From Agrostemma githago (taxonomy: Eukaryota > Streptophyta > Magnoliopsida > Caryophyllales > Caryophyllaceae), in the NCBI GenBank assembly GCA_958450325.1, contig OY288239.1, positions 57,183,049-57,247,048 of the forward strand: 64,000 nucleotides of DNA, read 5' to 3'. Below are positions 1-10,678 of the stretch, piece by piece. Under the pieces are notes generated by a model. It was not told the DNA's origin. It was given only the letters and a program-made list of their open reading frames with translations, and searched no databases. A program made the translations under genes and the position numbers. Position 1 is the stretch's first letter, and each line of letters opens with the position of its first letter.

Positions 1-1592
1 AAGTATGGCGGACCTCCAAACAAAATGGAACAAGATGAAGTTGAAGTGGAGGTTGTCGGGAATTCCTATTTACATTCATCGCACCTGAGGTAATTTCAAC
101 CAATGGAATCACGCGTACACTGACTGATGCCTCCACTTTGGCAACACCACCACGTCCATCGTCGAATCTGCGCATGCGGCTTTGAAGAAGGCTCTTGGCA
201 CGTCGACAGCGTCCTTAGATCGTTTGTTCGATAGGATCGACAGGCTAATTGGTCGTCAGCAGTCGAAACTGCGGAAGAAGTTTGAGACATCCCGCAGGAA
301 GCGATCAACTACTCTACCACATTCTGATGAACTTAAGACTCCGGGTAAGTCTTAAGGCGTTAGACTTGCTGACCAGGGAACTGAATAGGATGCAGGAGTT
401 GGGAGATCGGGTTTTTTACGACTGTCGGTGTGTATTGAGGATGTCGAAGGGTTTGCCTTGCGCATGTCAACTTGCCGGGTTGATGGCGCGGAATTCCGTA
501 GTGCAGTTGACCGACGTTCATGTGTTTTGGAGGACGCTTGACTTTGCCGGGGAGGAAGCTATGCCCGTCAGCGATAGATTTCAGCTTGACTGGTTGATTG
601 AGGAAATACGTAGCAGCGATCCGAGTATGTGGCGACATTACATTGATGTGCTGATTTCAGCACTACGTCCCGAGGAATCTGGTCTACTTGATCCTACCCT
701 GAATCTGAATCCCAGAAAATCTAAGGGGACAGGGAGGCTGCTTATCGGAGTCGAACACGCGAGGTTGAGGTACGGCACCACCGACACAGGAGCCACCCCG
801 AGTAAGTCGGCCAGGACTACGCACACGTCAACCCCAGGGAGCAGTCAGTCGACCGAACCACCCACACCGACCGCCAGTCAGTCCACCACTGGCACATGGC
901 AAGGGCTACCGAACGCTCCCCTGGAGGTGAACTACATGATGGGGCCCTTCTCGGATATGAGCAAACTTGTCGGTTTCATGTGTCTGTACCTCGTGAACTG
1001 GATAGATGTTATTGGGGACGGTCACTGCGGATTACTTGTCATGGCTCATGCAGTGTACGGTGACCAGTCCAGTTTTACTCGCCAGAGAAGGGCGTTGTGG
1101 GAGCACATCCATTCCCCCATGTACGATACCGTGTACGTCTTAGACGACGACGGTCGAAAAGGCGCCCTAACCCGTGTAGGTACGACGACCCTCCTCCCGG
1201 TAGGCGAGGAGCATTATCTCGCAGACTGCGATTTATTCGGTTTTGCCACAATAAACAATTGGGTTATATGTCGAGTATCCGAATGACTCGAATGTAGTAC
1301 CTACTACCCATTGCGAGGCATGCCAGGTAACCATGTCCCGTTCGGCGTAATGTGGATAATGCACATTGAACGCTGTGGAGGTCACTGGATGAGGTTGAGA
1401 ATGTCAGACGATTGCCCGATGCCTCCTACACATGACCTTTGGCACCGCGCGCATGACGGTACTACAGTACATTATCCTGAGATTTACCGAGAACGTCAGG
1501 ACAGATGGGTCGCGGAGTGGAATGAGTACTTCCCGAGGTCGCAGATTGATCCCAACGACCCAGGTGGCAGGAACAACCCCTTCACCTTCTAG
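1..1592 (+). pseudogene. MULE transposase C-terminal part with SWIM finger and OTU protease domain, broken
   Basis: Only the 3' part lies in the window. The N-terminal half and DDE core are off the left edge. From about 128 the frame reads LHFGNTTTSIVESAHAALKK, typical of the segment after the DDE core of plant MULE transposases. A SWIM-like finger (SKGLPCACQLA) follows near 445-480, then a Ser/Thr/Pro-rich linker, then an OTU cysteine-protease domain with DGHCG at about 1018-1032. The OTU His region (GGHWMRL) lies at about 1377-1397. Three lesions are seen. There is an in-frame TGA at 125-127 and a frame change near 340-355. An in-frame TGA at 1284-1286 separates the OTU Cys from its His, and CGA-to-TGA would explain it. 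Both sides of that TGA are in one frame, so one substitution split the domain. OTU-bearing MULE transposases are a known plant family, often misannotated in databases. Confidence in the family is high. Activity is unlikely. Confidence 0.82.
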
Positions 1593-1593
1593 T

Positions 1594-1755
1594 GTAGTAT
1601 AAATATTAGACCAACATTTGTATTATGTTCATATTTTAGACCAGTATTGTATTCATTTGTAAATTGTAGTAAGTATAAGTATTACACCAGCATTTGTATT
1701 ATGTTCATATTTTAGACCTGTATTGTATGCATTTGAAAATTGTAGTAAGTATGCG
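1594..1755. repeat. Two tandem copies of a ~77-bp AT-rich unit
   Basis: The block containing TGTATTATGTTCATATTTTA starts at 1618 and again at 1695. Flanking sequence (TTGTAGTAAGTAT) is repeated at the same 77-bp offset. It directly follows the transposase stop codon, in the interval where two convergent genes would terminate. Confidence 0.75.
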
Positions 1756-1959
1756 CGCTGCTGCTGTTGTTGGGGCATTTGTAATACGACAGTCCAATAC
1801 CACTAATAACAAACAAACAAACATCCAAATCATCCGAAATGTTAAAAGAAACGAGTAGTCAACATAAACATATTACAAATCAACCGAAATCATCCGAAAT
1901 AAAAAATAAAATCCCTAACACTCCAGACATAAACAAATTACAAATAAAATCCAAATCAG

Positions 1960-4016
1960 TCAACGGCGACCTCGTTTCCCATGGGATCGGGGTGGGCGGT
2001 CACCCGGGTGGGGGAGAACGGGCTGGAACGACGTCAACAAGTCGTCAAGATACGCATGTCGGGCTTCCGGGTCGTCCAGAAAGTGCTGAGCCGCAGAAAA
2101 GCGCTCCATCAACGAAACTGCGACCTGAAACAAGGTGGCAGAGGTTAAAATAAATAAACATACAATTAAATATTGTTAAACACCAAAATACAAACTTAAT
2201 ACCTGTTGCGATCCTCCAGCGAGCGTCGCCAGCTCCTGCACCTCGGTGGCGGATGGTGGTAAGATCCTCAGGTGAGAGACTCTCCCGTACCAAGCGTGGT
2301 AATCTGGAGTCACTTCCCCCGGGTAGTCCACGGGCCGCGAGGTCCTCCTCGGGTCGGCCCGACTAACAAAGACACTCCTCCAAGGGTGGTCTTCGTACCC
2401 CGCACCGAACTCATCTAGGTACACCTCACTCCCCTGCCTCGGACGATGCACCTTAACTGGGGTGGGCATCGACTCGGGTATCGTCTGGACGTAGCCTAAC
2501 TGTCTCATGACCCGATCTCCCTGGTAAGGCTCAACAATGTCCATAAAGCGCAGTGTCCCGAAGAAGGTAGTCGTACGGTGCATCGTGTGAGCGTGCCTCA
2601 CGAAAGGCTCCCAATAGACCCGATATGCCGTCAATCCATCGAGTGATCGCCGGTACGCCAGAAGCTTGCTTCCCTGCGCCAATGGTTTCCCGACGCCTAC
2701 CCACGCAGTCGCGTGTGGCGAAGTCGGCAGAATCAGGATCGGTGCCCCTGGCCTAAAGTCGGGGAAGTACTCATAGATCCACACCTGTAGCAAAGTCAAA
2801 CACCCAGCCAAAGTGGTGTACCCCTCCCTCGAAGCCATCCCTAAATTCCTGTAGAGCCACGCCAACAAACCAGCCCCCCACGCAAAACGAGGAACCGAGT
2901 CCAAGCTGTTCGTCAGTGGGAAGACTGACGGACGAATACGATCGCTGGACCTATCCACAAAGAGAAACTCCCCCAACAACGTGATCAGGTAACCCTGCAC
3001 AGTCTGCTCATGGGTCCCAGTGCGCATCTTCTCACGCACGGCCTTCGCTAGTACCGCCCCGCTCCTGTAAATGGGAGGGCCCCCTCCCCCCGCGGGTGTC
3101 TTCAATTGCGCGTCATTCATCCCGAAGAAGTTCCCTACAGCGGCCATCTTATCAGCCAGACCCCAGCGTCGTTACGAACCACGCATGGCTCACCCTCGAT
3201 AGGGAGCCCTAAGATCCTAGCTACATCGTGCAGCATAATAGTCATATCCCCGAACGGCATGTGGAATGTGTTCGTATCCGGCTGCCACCTCTCAACAAAT
3301 GCTGTAATGAGCGGTATGTCCAAATGGCGTACAATGCACGCCCGTAGGTGCATCAGGCCAGACTGTTGGATAACATCCACTACCTCAGGAAATCTGTCGA
3401 ACGACTCCAACTCCCTCACAATCCGAGGACGGTTGTAGGTCGTCAACAGAGTCAGCTCGTGCTCTGGCTCTGACCAAAGCAGACGCGCAATATGACCCCC
3501 GAAGCTCGGGATCACCGATGGATCGATGGGACCTCCGGGACTAGGTCCCTGCAGATGCCACGAAGTGTCACTCCGTGTACGCCGGGGGGCGCTCGAGCCC
3601 GAAGTACCTACACTACCCCGAAAAGTTCCTCCGGGCCCCTTCCTATAGACAACAGCCTTACCCTGCCGTGATGTCTCCGCGTCCGTCTCCTGCTCCCGCT
3701 CCTCGGCGTGCTGCTCCGAGAAGTCGTCTGCAAAAGCTTGTTGTCTCTCCGTCTCATCGAACTCCATGTTCAGGTCGGCAGACTGCAACGACCTGGACGC
3801 CTCGGGGACACCACCGCTCGCGGTTCCCTCCGAAGAACCGTCACCCGTACCACTCGTGATACGGAAAGGTGGAACAGGAATATCATGTTTCCCCCCATGA
3901 GACGAAAAGGACGGCTCTGGTGGGCCGGTAGGTGGCGACCGCGGCCTACCCCTAGCACGAGTGGACGCAGTGACAACCCTACCGTCTACCCGGCTACTTT
4001 GTCCCTTTCCAGCCAT
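1960..4016 (-). pseudogene. Plant mobile domain (MAIN-like) protein gene, one frameshift
   Basis: This is a two-exon gene. Exon 1 runs 4016 to 2203 and exon 2 runs 2124 to 1960, with a GT-AG intron of 78 bp in phase 0. The first ~150 residues are low-complexity (Ser/Gly/Pro/Arg-rich). Next comes a plant mobile domain: LLTTYNRPRIVRELESFDRF, then MPFGDMTIMLHDVARILGLP, and further on LLQVWIYEYFPDF. The C-terminal exon reads VAVSLMERFSAAQHFLDDPE. Two long frames meet at about 3147-3164. One missing base in a run of four C (G in the mRNA, 3161-3164) would join them as RNDAGGLADKMAAVGN, so there is a single-base lesion or a sequence error. PMD proteins such as Arabidopsis MAIN and MAIL1 act in gene silencing, and PMD copies are also widespread inside transposons. 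The convergent position next to a MULE transposase suggests a transposon-borne copy. About 658 codons if repaired. Confidence 0.8.
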
Positions 4017-4925
4017 CTAGTTTTATAAATTCCACACGGTGATAAAACGAAACTATGTCACTTATTAATAATAATAAGAAATTAATTTAACGTTCTCGTA
4101 CTATTGTTATTACTTGAAAAATCAATTGATATAATAAGAAAATAATAAGAAATTACTATTCTTATTACTTTCAACTATGTCACTTGATATAAAATTTATT
4201 TGAAAAATCAAATTACTGATAACGTATATTCTTCTCAACTTAATTATTTTTAAATAATTTTGTTACCTATTTTTAATCTCGGCTAAATTGATATTAATTT
4301 AAGCTCATGATAACATTTACTAGTTCCAAAAAAAAATTAATTTCACAATATGATAAAAGGAAAATATATCAGTTGTTAATAATAATATTAAAATTTACAA
4401 GTAGTGCTGTCATTTTTAGCTAATTTTGTAACTAATTTCTTTCAATTTATGTTAACTACGATTTGTTATCTCGATGAGGGTCGTCGATTACTTAGTTTTT
4501 TAGCTAAAATCAACCTTCAAAAGAAGACTATTTTTTTAGTAAACATTAGTAACCTAAAAATTAGTACTCATCGTTATCTCAATTGGGTGACCGGTTTTAG
4601 GGAAAGATAACGATTACAAGTTTTTCACCTAAATTCAACTTTTTAAGTTATTTCTCAAGCTAAATTGATATTTTGTACCGAGACATCCAATATTTTGGAT
4701 TACAAATTTTCTCAAATTTTTCAAAACCAAAATTTATCAACGATTAGTCCTGAATTTCATAATAATAATTCTAATAATATTCAAAATAATAATCCTAAAC
4801 ATATAAACATTTCGTATAATTCCATAATAATAATTCTAAATAACAACACCCGAGTAACGATATAAACATCTACCGAAAAAAAATAACGAACTTTAAGGAT
4901 ACCGTAACGCATAACGTAGAACAAA
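4017..4925. other. AT-rich non-coding stretch
   Basis: Very AT-rich sequence with short runs of TAATAATAA and no frame with protein-like composition. It lies upstream of the PMD start codon. It may be an intron between a leader exon near 5530-5637 and the PMD coding exon. Confidence 0.4.
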
Positions 4926-4958
4926 AAAAAAATTAAAAAAACTCGAAAACAGGCACAA

Positions 4959-5180
4959 ACGCTCGAAATTCGCGTCGGGGAGACCCCTCAAACGCTCGAA
5001 ATTCGTGTCGAGGAGACCAGTCAGACGTGAATTTCGAGCGTCGCGCTGATCCCTCAGACGCGAAATTCGAGCGTCGAGGGGACCTCCCCGACGCGTTTTT
5101 TCCGCGTATCAGGGAGCCCTCAGACACGATTTTTCGGCGTTTAGGGGACCTCTCAGACGCGTTTTCTCGGCGTCGATGTC
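4959..5180. repeat. 33-bp minisatellite with an inverted core
   Basis: About seven diverged units of ~33 bp. Each contains a form of CGCTCGAAATTCGCGTC plus GGGGAGACCCCTC. The first two units carry the core in one orientation (GCTCGAAATTCG). The middle units carry the complement (CGAAATTCGAGCG), so the array contains an internal inversion or palindromic core. On the minus strand the units read as 11-residue repeats (for example SERSPKRRKIV, SGRSPRRSNFA). That is a by-product of the period being divisible by three and is not taken as a real protein. Confidence 0.8.
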
Positions 5181-5395
5181 CTTTTCCAGCAACCCTTAGC
5201 CCAGAAATCGCGCCCCATTTCGCAAAAATCGGTCCCACCGTCACCCAAACCGATACCAAATTCGAATATAGAAAACAATAACTATTCAAATCGGGTATTA
5301 CATGTATTAATCACGCACAAATTAGCTACGGGGAACCTAAACTATCAACCTAATACTAATTATAATCAAACTAATCGATCTAAAATAATCAAATA

Positions 5396-5486
5396 CTCCC
5401 TCCCATTCTTTGGATTCCTACCATAAGTTGATTATATGTGAGTAGTATTTTAATCAAATGGTAGGAATCCAAAGAATGGGAGGGAG
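5396..5486. mobile_element. Stowaway-like MITE (91 bp)
   Basis: A perfect 29-bp terminal inverted repeat begins CTCCCTCCCATTCTTTGGAT and is mirrored at 5458-5486. It is flanked on both sides by TA (5394-5395 and 5487-5488), the target duplication of Tc1/mariner-type Stowaway MITEs. The central part is about 33 bp with no coding capacity. Confidence 0.9.
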
Positions 5487-5524
5487 TACAAGCTAAAAGG
5501 TAATATAAAATAGATAGATCTACT

Positions 5525-5645
5525 TACTTGAGTACGGATTTGGAGTGGAAGCGGTTTTTTATATGAAAAACGATTTTTTAAGAAATTGTTTAAGAGAGAG
5601 AGAAAGAAGTGAAAGTGAATTGTGAGGAGAAGAGGGGTTTATATA
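5525..5645 (-). promoter_or_regulatory. Candidate core promoter and leader exon upstream of the PMD gene
   Basis: On the minus strand a TATA box (TATATAAAC, 5645-5637) is followed by a CT-rich leader and then a strong 5' splice-site match, CAA|GTAAGTAG, near 5529-5524. This has the layout of a promoter, non-coding first exon and donor site. The nearest minus-strand gene is the PMD gene starting at 4016, about 1.5 kb downstream, so a long leader intron is inferred. No acceptor was pinned down. Confidence 0.35.
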
Positions 5646-5942
5646 GAAATTTCCTAAACATATTTCCGGATTACATTGAGAAACGTGTCTCAAAAACTGT
5701 TCAATAGTTCAAAAAACCGTAATTTAAAATTAGCCGGGAATATATTTGTTACGTTAGTTAAGAAACTTAATTAAATTCATTAATCAATATTACAGAAGGG
5801 TAAAATAATTACGTTGAGACACGTGCCTCAAAAATCGTTCAAAAGTACAAAAACCGTAAATTAATTTACTCGGAAATATAAATTAGATTAATTAACAAAC
5901 TTAATTAATATCATTAACCATAATTATGGAAGGGTAAAAGAG

Positions 5943-6003
5943 TAAATTCACGTATAAAGCGCCGACGACGTGGCTGAAATGTCGACGACGAAATGTAGTA
6001 GTG
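5943..6003 (-). mobile_element. CACTA-like transposon terminus
   Basis: Read from 6003 downwards the sequence begins CACTACTACATTTCGTCGTC and continues with further GTCGTC and CGTCGTCGG blocks. A CACTA start followed by short G/C-rich subterminal repeats is the usual look of CACTA (En/Spm) ends. The matching end would lie left of the window, so the element could enclose the MULE fragment and the PMD gene. Without the second end this remains a candidate. Confidence 0.35.
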
Positions 6004-6004
6004 A

Positions 6005-6507
6005 TCTTTCTATGTGTATACATGGTACCCTTGAACTTTCCTATTAATTTAATTGGTACCCTTTAAAGGTTTTTTCATCATGTTTTGTCGTTAAATTATG
6101 TTTGTAGCTTAAATAACGACATCAATACCATTTAACTTAAATAATTAACAAGTAATTGAGCTTAAATTAAGTGTTATCATTTGATTTGACAATATAACAT
6201 CAAATATATACTCATTTTAGATTTGGTGCATAACTGCGAAAACATAGAAGAATGTTAGTTTAAGTTCAATTTTAGGTTAATTAGGCATGTTAAATGACAT
6301 TTAGGTTTTAATCTTGAACAAAAAAGGTAATTTAGTGCCAAAGTTTGACGGACGACAAAGTTTAGGGGTACCAATAAGGTAATAATAAAGTTTAGGGATA
6401 CCAACGATGTTTATAATGAAGTATAAGGGTACCATGTAGACACGTAAAAATGGTAAGGGTACCATGTAGAAAAGTGAAAAGTTCAGGGGGTACCGTGTAG
6501 AAAAACC
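6005..6507. mobile_element. ~0.5-kb TIR element related to the 7623-10318 MULE
   Basis: The left end reads ATACATGGTACCCTTGAACT. The right end, reverse-complemented, reads TACACGGTACCCCCTGAACT. Further inverted matches (GGTACCCTT and AAGGGTACC types) lie inside. The tips resemble those of the 7623-10318 element (CATGGTACCCCTGAACTATG), so it looks like a short non-autonomous relative. No coding sequence was seen. Exact ends and target duplication were not resolved. Confidence 0.5.
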
Positions 6508-6751
6508 CTAATAAAAATTATGAACCAAGAAAGAAATGAAACGAGAATATAAAAAAAGTGGACCAAAAAGAAAAATGGAAAGATATAAAAAAAATGGAGG
6601 AAGTATTAATCTTACTCAGATTATTTATATTATTTGGTTGAAATAGGCTTAAACAGAATAAATGAAGAATTAGTTTACCAATAATACTTAATTCGGAGTA
6701 CTATACTGCTACTCATATTTATAAAGAAAATTATTACTCGTAGTATTTTTT

Positions 6752-7537
6752 TACTCTCTCCTTTTCAATGAATTCCATATATTTGTCTTTTTAGACGCTA
6801 TTCCCAAGTGAATACAATATTCGATATAACTTTCTAATATACCTCTTCCCTTCATAACCAAACACACCATTTGCTTTTTCACATTTGCCGAGACGTGTTT
6901 TACACCATCGATATCTTTTATTTTGCATTTGTAAAAATCATAAAAATTTGATATTCTTAATGAACTCGTAGAGACGAATCAAACAAGATCCCACATGACT
7001 ATATTTTCTATTGTAGATTGCCGAGAATACGGAAGATTCTCTTGACATGTGAATAGTGTCGAAAAGAGATATGGTGTGTTTCGTTATGCACAAATTCTTC
7101 AGAGAGACGGTCTCTCAATAACTTATTGAGAGACCACTCTTCAGTACCACTTTATGTTCTATTCGCACCCTTAAATAACAACTTTATTTTGTACTTGTTT
7201 TTATAAGAAACGTATCTTCTTTATATTTGTATACCCTTTTATGTTAATCGTACCTACTTCTATTGGGTTTGCTACCAATATTACTTTCATTTGTACTTAG
7301 TCTCTCAGTAAAATTAATGAGACACCGTTTCTCAGGAGACATACACTTGGTTATGAAGGGAGGGAGTATAAAATAAAAGATATTTAAGTGAGATCTTATT
7401 TAAAACGGAATGCATTATGAATATCAAATTTTTATAATTTTTAGAAATACGTAACTAAAACTATGAATAAAAGAAAGTGAGGATCGACATACATAAAAAT
7501 AACGCATAGGATTCATTGGAACGAAGTACGGAGTTTT
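6752..7537. mobile_element. Long inverted-repeat element interrupted by a second MITE
   Basis: The two arms match in inverted orientation at several points. CTTCCCTTCATAACC (6844-6858) pairs with GGTTATGAAGGGAGG (~7350). AAAATTTGATATTCTTAATG (~6943) pairs with CATTATGAATATCAAATTTT (~7410). The outer TTTTCAATGAATTCC (~6764) pairs with GGATTCATTGGAACGAAG near 7510. The centre is occupied by the MITE at 7097-7342. Non-coding, superfamily not determined. Confidence 0.45.
7097..7342. mobile_element. MITE with GAGACGGTCTCT-type inverted termini
   Basis: The left end TTCAGAGAGACGGTCTCTCA followed by ATAACTTATTGAGAGACC pairs with the right-end complement CTGAGAAACGGTGTCTCATT followed by AATTTTACTGAGAGAC. 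About 245 bp, non-coding, sitting in the middle of a larger inverted-repeat element. Confidence 0.55.
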
Positions 7538-8647
7538 TTTTTAAAAAAAAAAACGAAAATACTTTTCATTAAAAATTACGAGTAGAAACCGTTACAAACT
7601 TACAAGTTACAAATAAAAAAACGGAAATTTCCCATGGTACCCCTGAACTATGTCACATTACACATGGTACACTCGATTTTAAGTTTGTGCCCATGGAATC
7701 CTTAAGTATTATAGTTTGCTTCCCAATTTGTCCTTACACCAATTTTCGTCATAACGTCGTGTGATTAACAATTAACCACTGACACACTCAAGCATTAATC
7801 AATGACACTTACTCACTCATTTAATCACTCAAGCATTAATCACTTATTCTCAACCTTTTCACCTTCATCTTTCATCTCCTTCATTTTATGAAAAAAAATG
7901 GCAAAATCAAATTTCATCCCCATAACCTAGCTCGATCATCCTTCAACATCAACCTAATCCAATAAGCAAGTTCTATCCCAAGTGATTAAAATCATTTCTT
8001 CCATAAGCAAGGTAAATACTACTAACTCTCTAATTTTTTTTCGTATTTCTGTGATTAAAGCTTCGTACATCTTCTTCTATGCTATTAGGTGATTGTACTA
8101 TGGTTTATATCCATACATCTTATAGGTTTAGTCTATAAATTTTGATTTCGAATTTTGATTAAATTAGGGTTTCAGATTATATGTTTCAATTAGGGTTTTG
8201 TATGAGTGAAAAAATTCAGTTCTCAATCTAATGCTATGTTCTGGTGAAACTAGATTGAATTTTAATCTAATATTGTTCATTAAAATGGGGGTTAAATTGG
8301 ATATTATACTTTGTGAGAAGTTGAGGTATATAGCAGAGTTGAGATCAAGTGGACGAGTCATTGATGGAAGAAGCAAAACAAATACTTTTTGCGAAACTGG
8401 ATATGATACTCTGCTCTATACAAAATTAGGATTTATGTTCAATTACGAATGTTTATGAAATTTTCTTGGTTTGCATTTAAATACTTCGTACTTTGTTTAG
8501 TTGTCAATTTTCCTATATGCATCATGACTATTGAATATTTCTGTTGTGTTATACATTTCAATTGTGTTATATTTCAATGTGTTATGTTCTTATTATCGTT
8601 GTGTTCAATGAATTCTCATTTATCGTTGATGTTTGTGTACATCCAGA

Positions 8648-9019
8648 ATGTCAGCTAAAATATGGATTGAATTTCAATATGACGGAAAGTGTTTCGATTA
8701 TCCTGTAAACGACGTTGACTTGATGTAGTTATTGGACGTAATTGGCGACCTTGATGGGGTGTCTTCGAAGCAAAATGTTCTTATACCCGAGGTTTATAAT
8801 CTGTACTATAAAGGTGCACGGGGTAAGAACATGTACATAAAGAGTGACGAAGACCTGATGAGTATGTTTGCATATTTTGATGGTATAGAAACCATTAAGG
8901 TTTGGCTTAAGAGGATAAACAAACCCATGAAAGTGTTCCAAATGGTTGCTGATCAACAAAAGAAATCATGGCTAGAGGAAGAAGAAAAATCATGGAGCCT
9001 CAACAACCAACACTTAGGT
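8648..9019 (+). pseudogene. MULE-type PB1-like N-terminal domain fragment
   Basis: The ATG at 8648 opens MSAKIWIEFQYDGKCFDYPV, followed after 26 residues by an in-frame TAG (8726-8728). The same frame then continues LLDVIGDLDGVSS through YKGARGKNMYIKSDEDLMSM to LNNQHLG, where a GTAAGT donor occurs. This resembles the PB1-like N-terminal module of some plant MULE transposases. No transposase core follows before the convergent GRF gene. CAG-to-TAG would explain the stop. Only the N-terminal exon survives. Confidence 0.55.
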
Positions 9020-9521
9020 AAGTCCCTTCTAATTTTGAATGTTAAATTTGTCATGTTATTTACGGTTGAATGTTATATTGGCAGAATATTATTAGTTTCG
9101 TATCTTCTTTCAATTTCAAAGTCAAGCTAAGGAAGAGAAGGAGAAGGCCTGTTTATCTTTTGTGTATGGTTTAGCTAAGGGTATATATTTTGCACAGGTC
9201 TCTTATTATACCACCAATCCACTATACTTGGTCTTAGAATATGAATAATCTCGTATGTGGTACGTATATTTTGCACAGGTGTTGCTCCTATATTTTGGGT
9301 AATTTGGTACGTAAACTCTCTTTTGGTGATTTGCATATCACACAAACAATTATTCCGTCGATGTTGTTCCCTTTTTAGTTCGTTTGTTTAACGAACATAT
9401 CAATGTGATGGTGGGAATATATTAGTAGTAATCTTATTTCATTGCATTAGGCTTGCTTTCCATACATATCACATTTTGTTCATAACAACATAAAGTAGAC
9501 TAAAGTACATGACCGAACCAA

Positions 9522-9854
9522 TTATATGATGCTTAGATTTAGCAACTTCGATGTAGAATCTATCTTTCTATTGATGTCACAAATTATTTCCATTTGTTTC
9601 TTCATCTTTTTCTTCAAATTTTGTTGAATGGACACTTGATCAACTACATCCATTGTGTTGATATTTGTAACTTCTTCCGTTCTTCCTTTGCACCATTGAA
9701 ACCATCCACATTCATCACATTTATAGTATAGCTTAAATGGATTTGCAGCAGTTGATTCGGATGCTCGAATATTTGCTCTTCTATTGCATCTTACGCATGT
9801 TTTGTTTTCCACTTGAACTCCTCTTAGAGTTGAACTTGAATGTGAAACCGGCAT
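9522..9854 (-). CDS. Small GRF-type zinc-finger protein carried by the MULE
   Basis: 110 codons and intact. Residues 20-54 fit a GRF zinc finger: C20-x2-C23, then NPFKLYYKC (38-46), then C46-x2-C49 followed by GWFQW. This is the CxxC, NPxRxFYxC, CxFFxW pattern known from TOP3A, NEIL3, APEX2 and many plant transposon-borne proteins, where the finger binds single-stranded nucleic acid. The C-terminal half (72-110) is Lys/Gln-rich and probably helical. It lies opposite and convergent to the transposase remnant, the place mudrB occupies relative to mudrA in MuDR. Function in the element is not known. Confidence 0.7.
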   Translation of the reverse strand: MPVSHSSSTLRGVQVENKTCVRCNRRANIRASESTAANPFKLYYKCDECGWFQWCKGRTEEVTNINTMDVVDQVSIQQNLKKKMKKQMEIICDINRKIDSTSKLLNLSII

Positions 9855-10678
9855 TGTTGGAAGTTTGATTTGTGTGGATTTTTTTGTTCATATTCTGCCA
9901 AAATAGAAATGGGTGTGCATTTATAAGCATTTGTGTAAGGCTAGTTCAATAATCAATTTGTTACTTTGCTTCAAAGAGTCGCCCTTGTGCTTTCAGGGGT
10001 ACCATGTGAACAAAAATGTAACCTTAGGGGTACTATGGAAACAACCATCAAACCTTAGGGATACCATGGAAACGCCTCTCTTTATGCTAAGGATTCTGAA
10101 AAGCAGTCGTTGAGGGATGTAATTAATTTTCCCTCCCAAAATTAATTAACACTTAATGATGCAACTCTTAAGCATCATTTAACGGTGTGATGACAGAAAA
10201 TGGAATGTGGGCAAATTGGGAACTAAACTACAAAATCAAGGTTACCATAGGAACAAACTTAAAAGCGGATGTACTATGTGTAATGTGACATAGTTCGGGG
10301 GTACCATGTATTTTTTCCTTATTAAACGTATATGCTCAATTGCTCATCATCTTTCTTTCTTTGTTTTATTTTTTGAGAAAAACGCTCATCATCATCTTTT
10401 TGCTTCTTGGAGAGTTACAGTTTGATGGTAGGATTAGGAAGGACACCATCTGCCATCCCTACCTCTTCTATATAATCTCTAATCTTTACCTACCTCTTCT
10501 ACCTATACAATCTGTACCTTTTCTCTCTCAGCAACCACCATCCTCATTTAATCTATTAATCTCTACCTCTTCTTTCAACTACCACCATATATATCTCTCT
10601 CTCTCTCTATATATTCCTCACTAAAATTCCCCATTATATTCCTCCAACAAATCTGTTCCTGTTCCCGGACCCGAAACC

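Larger units (their letters stand above)
7623..10318. mobile_element. 2.7-kb non-autonomous MULE with long TIRs
   Basis: The ends form long imperfect TIRs. Left: GGAAATTTCCCATGGTACCC, continuing through CTGAACTATGTCACATTACA and TTTTAAGTTTGTGCCCATGG. The right complement is GGAAAAAATACATGGTACCC, through CCGAACTATGTCACATTACA and TTTTAAGTTTGTTCCTATGG. Similarity continues for about 170 bp or more. Extra tip-like copies (CCTTAGGGGTACTATGGAAA type) lie near 9995-10075. Inside are a MULE N-terminal fragment (+) and a GRF zinc-finger gene (-), convergent. No DDE core is present, so this is a deletion derivative. The 9-bp flanks (TAAAAAAAC and TTATTAAAC) match at only 6 positions, so a target duplication is doubtful. 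Confidence 0.75.

Noticed and set aside
4933..5289. 118-codon minus-strand open frame with 11-residue repeats
   Set aside because: Produced by a 33-bp minisatellite, with no domain or start context. Listed as a repeat, not a gene.
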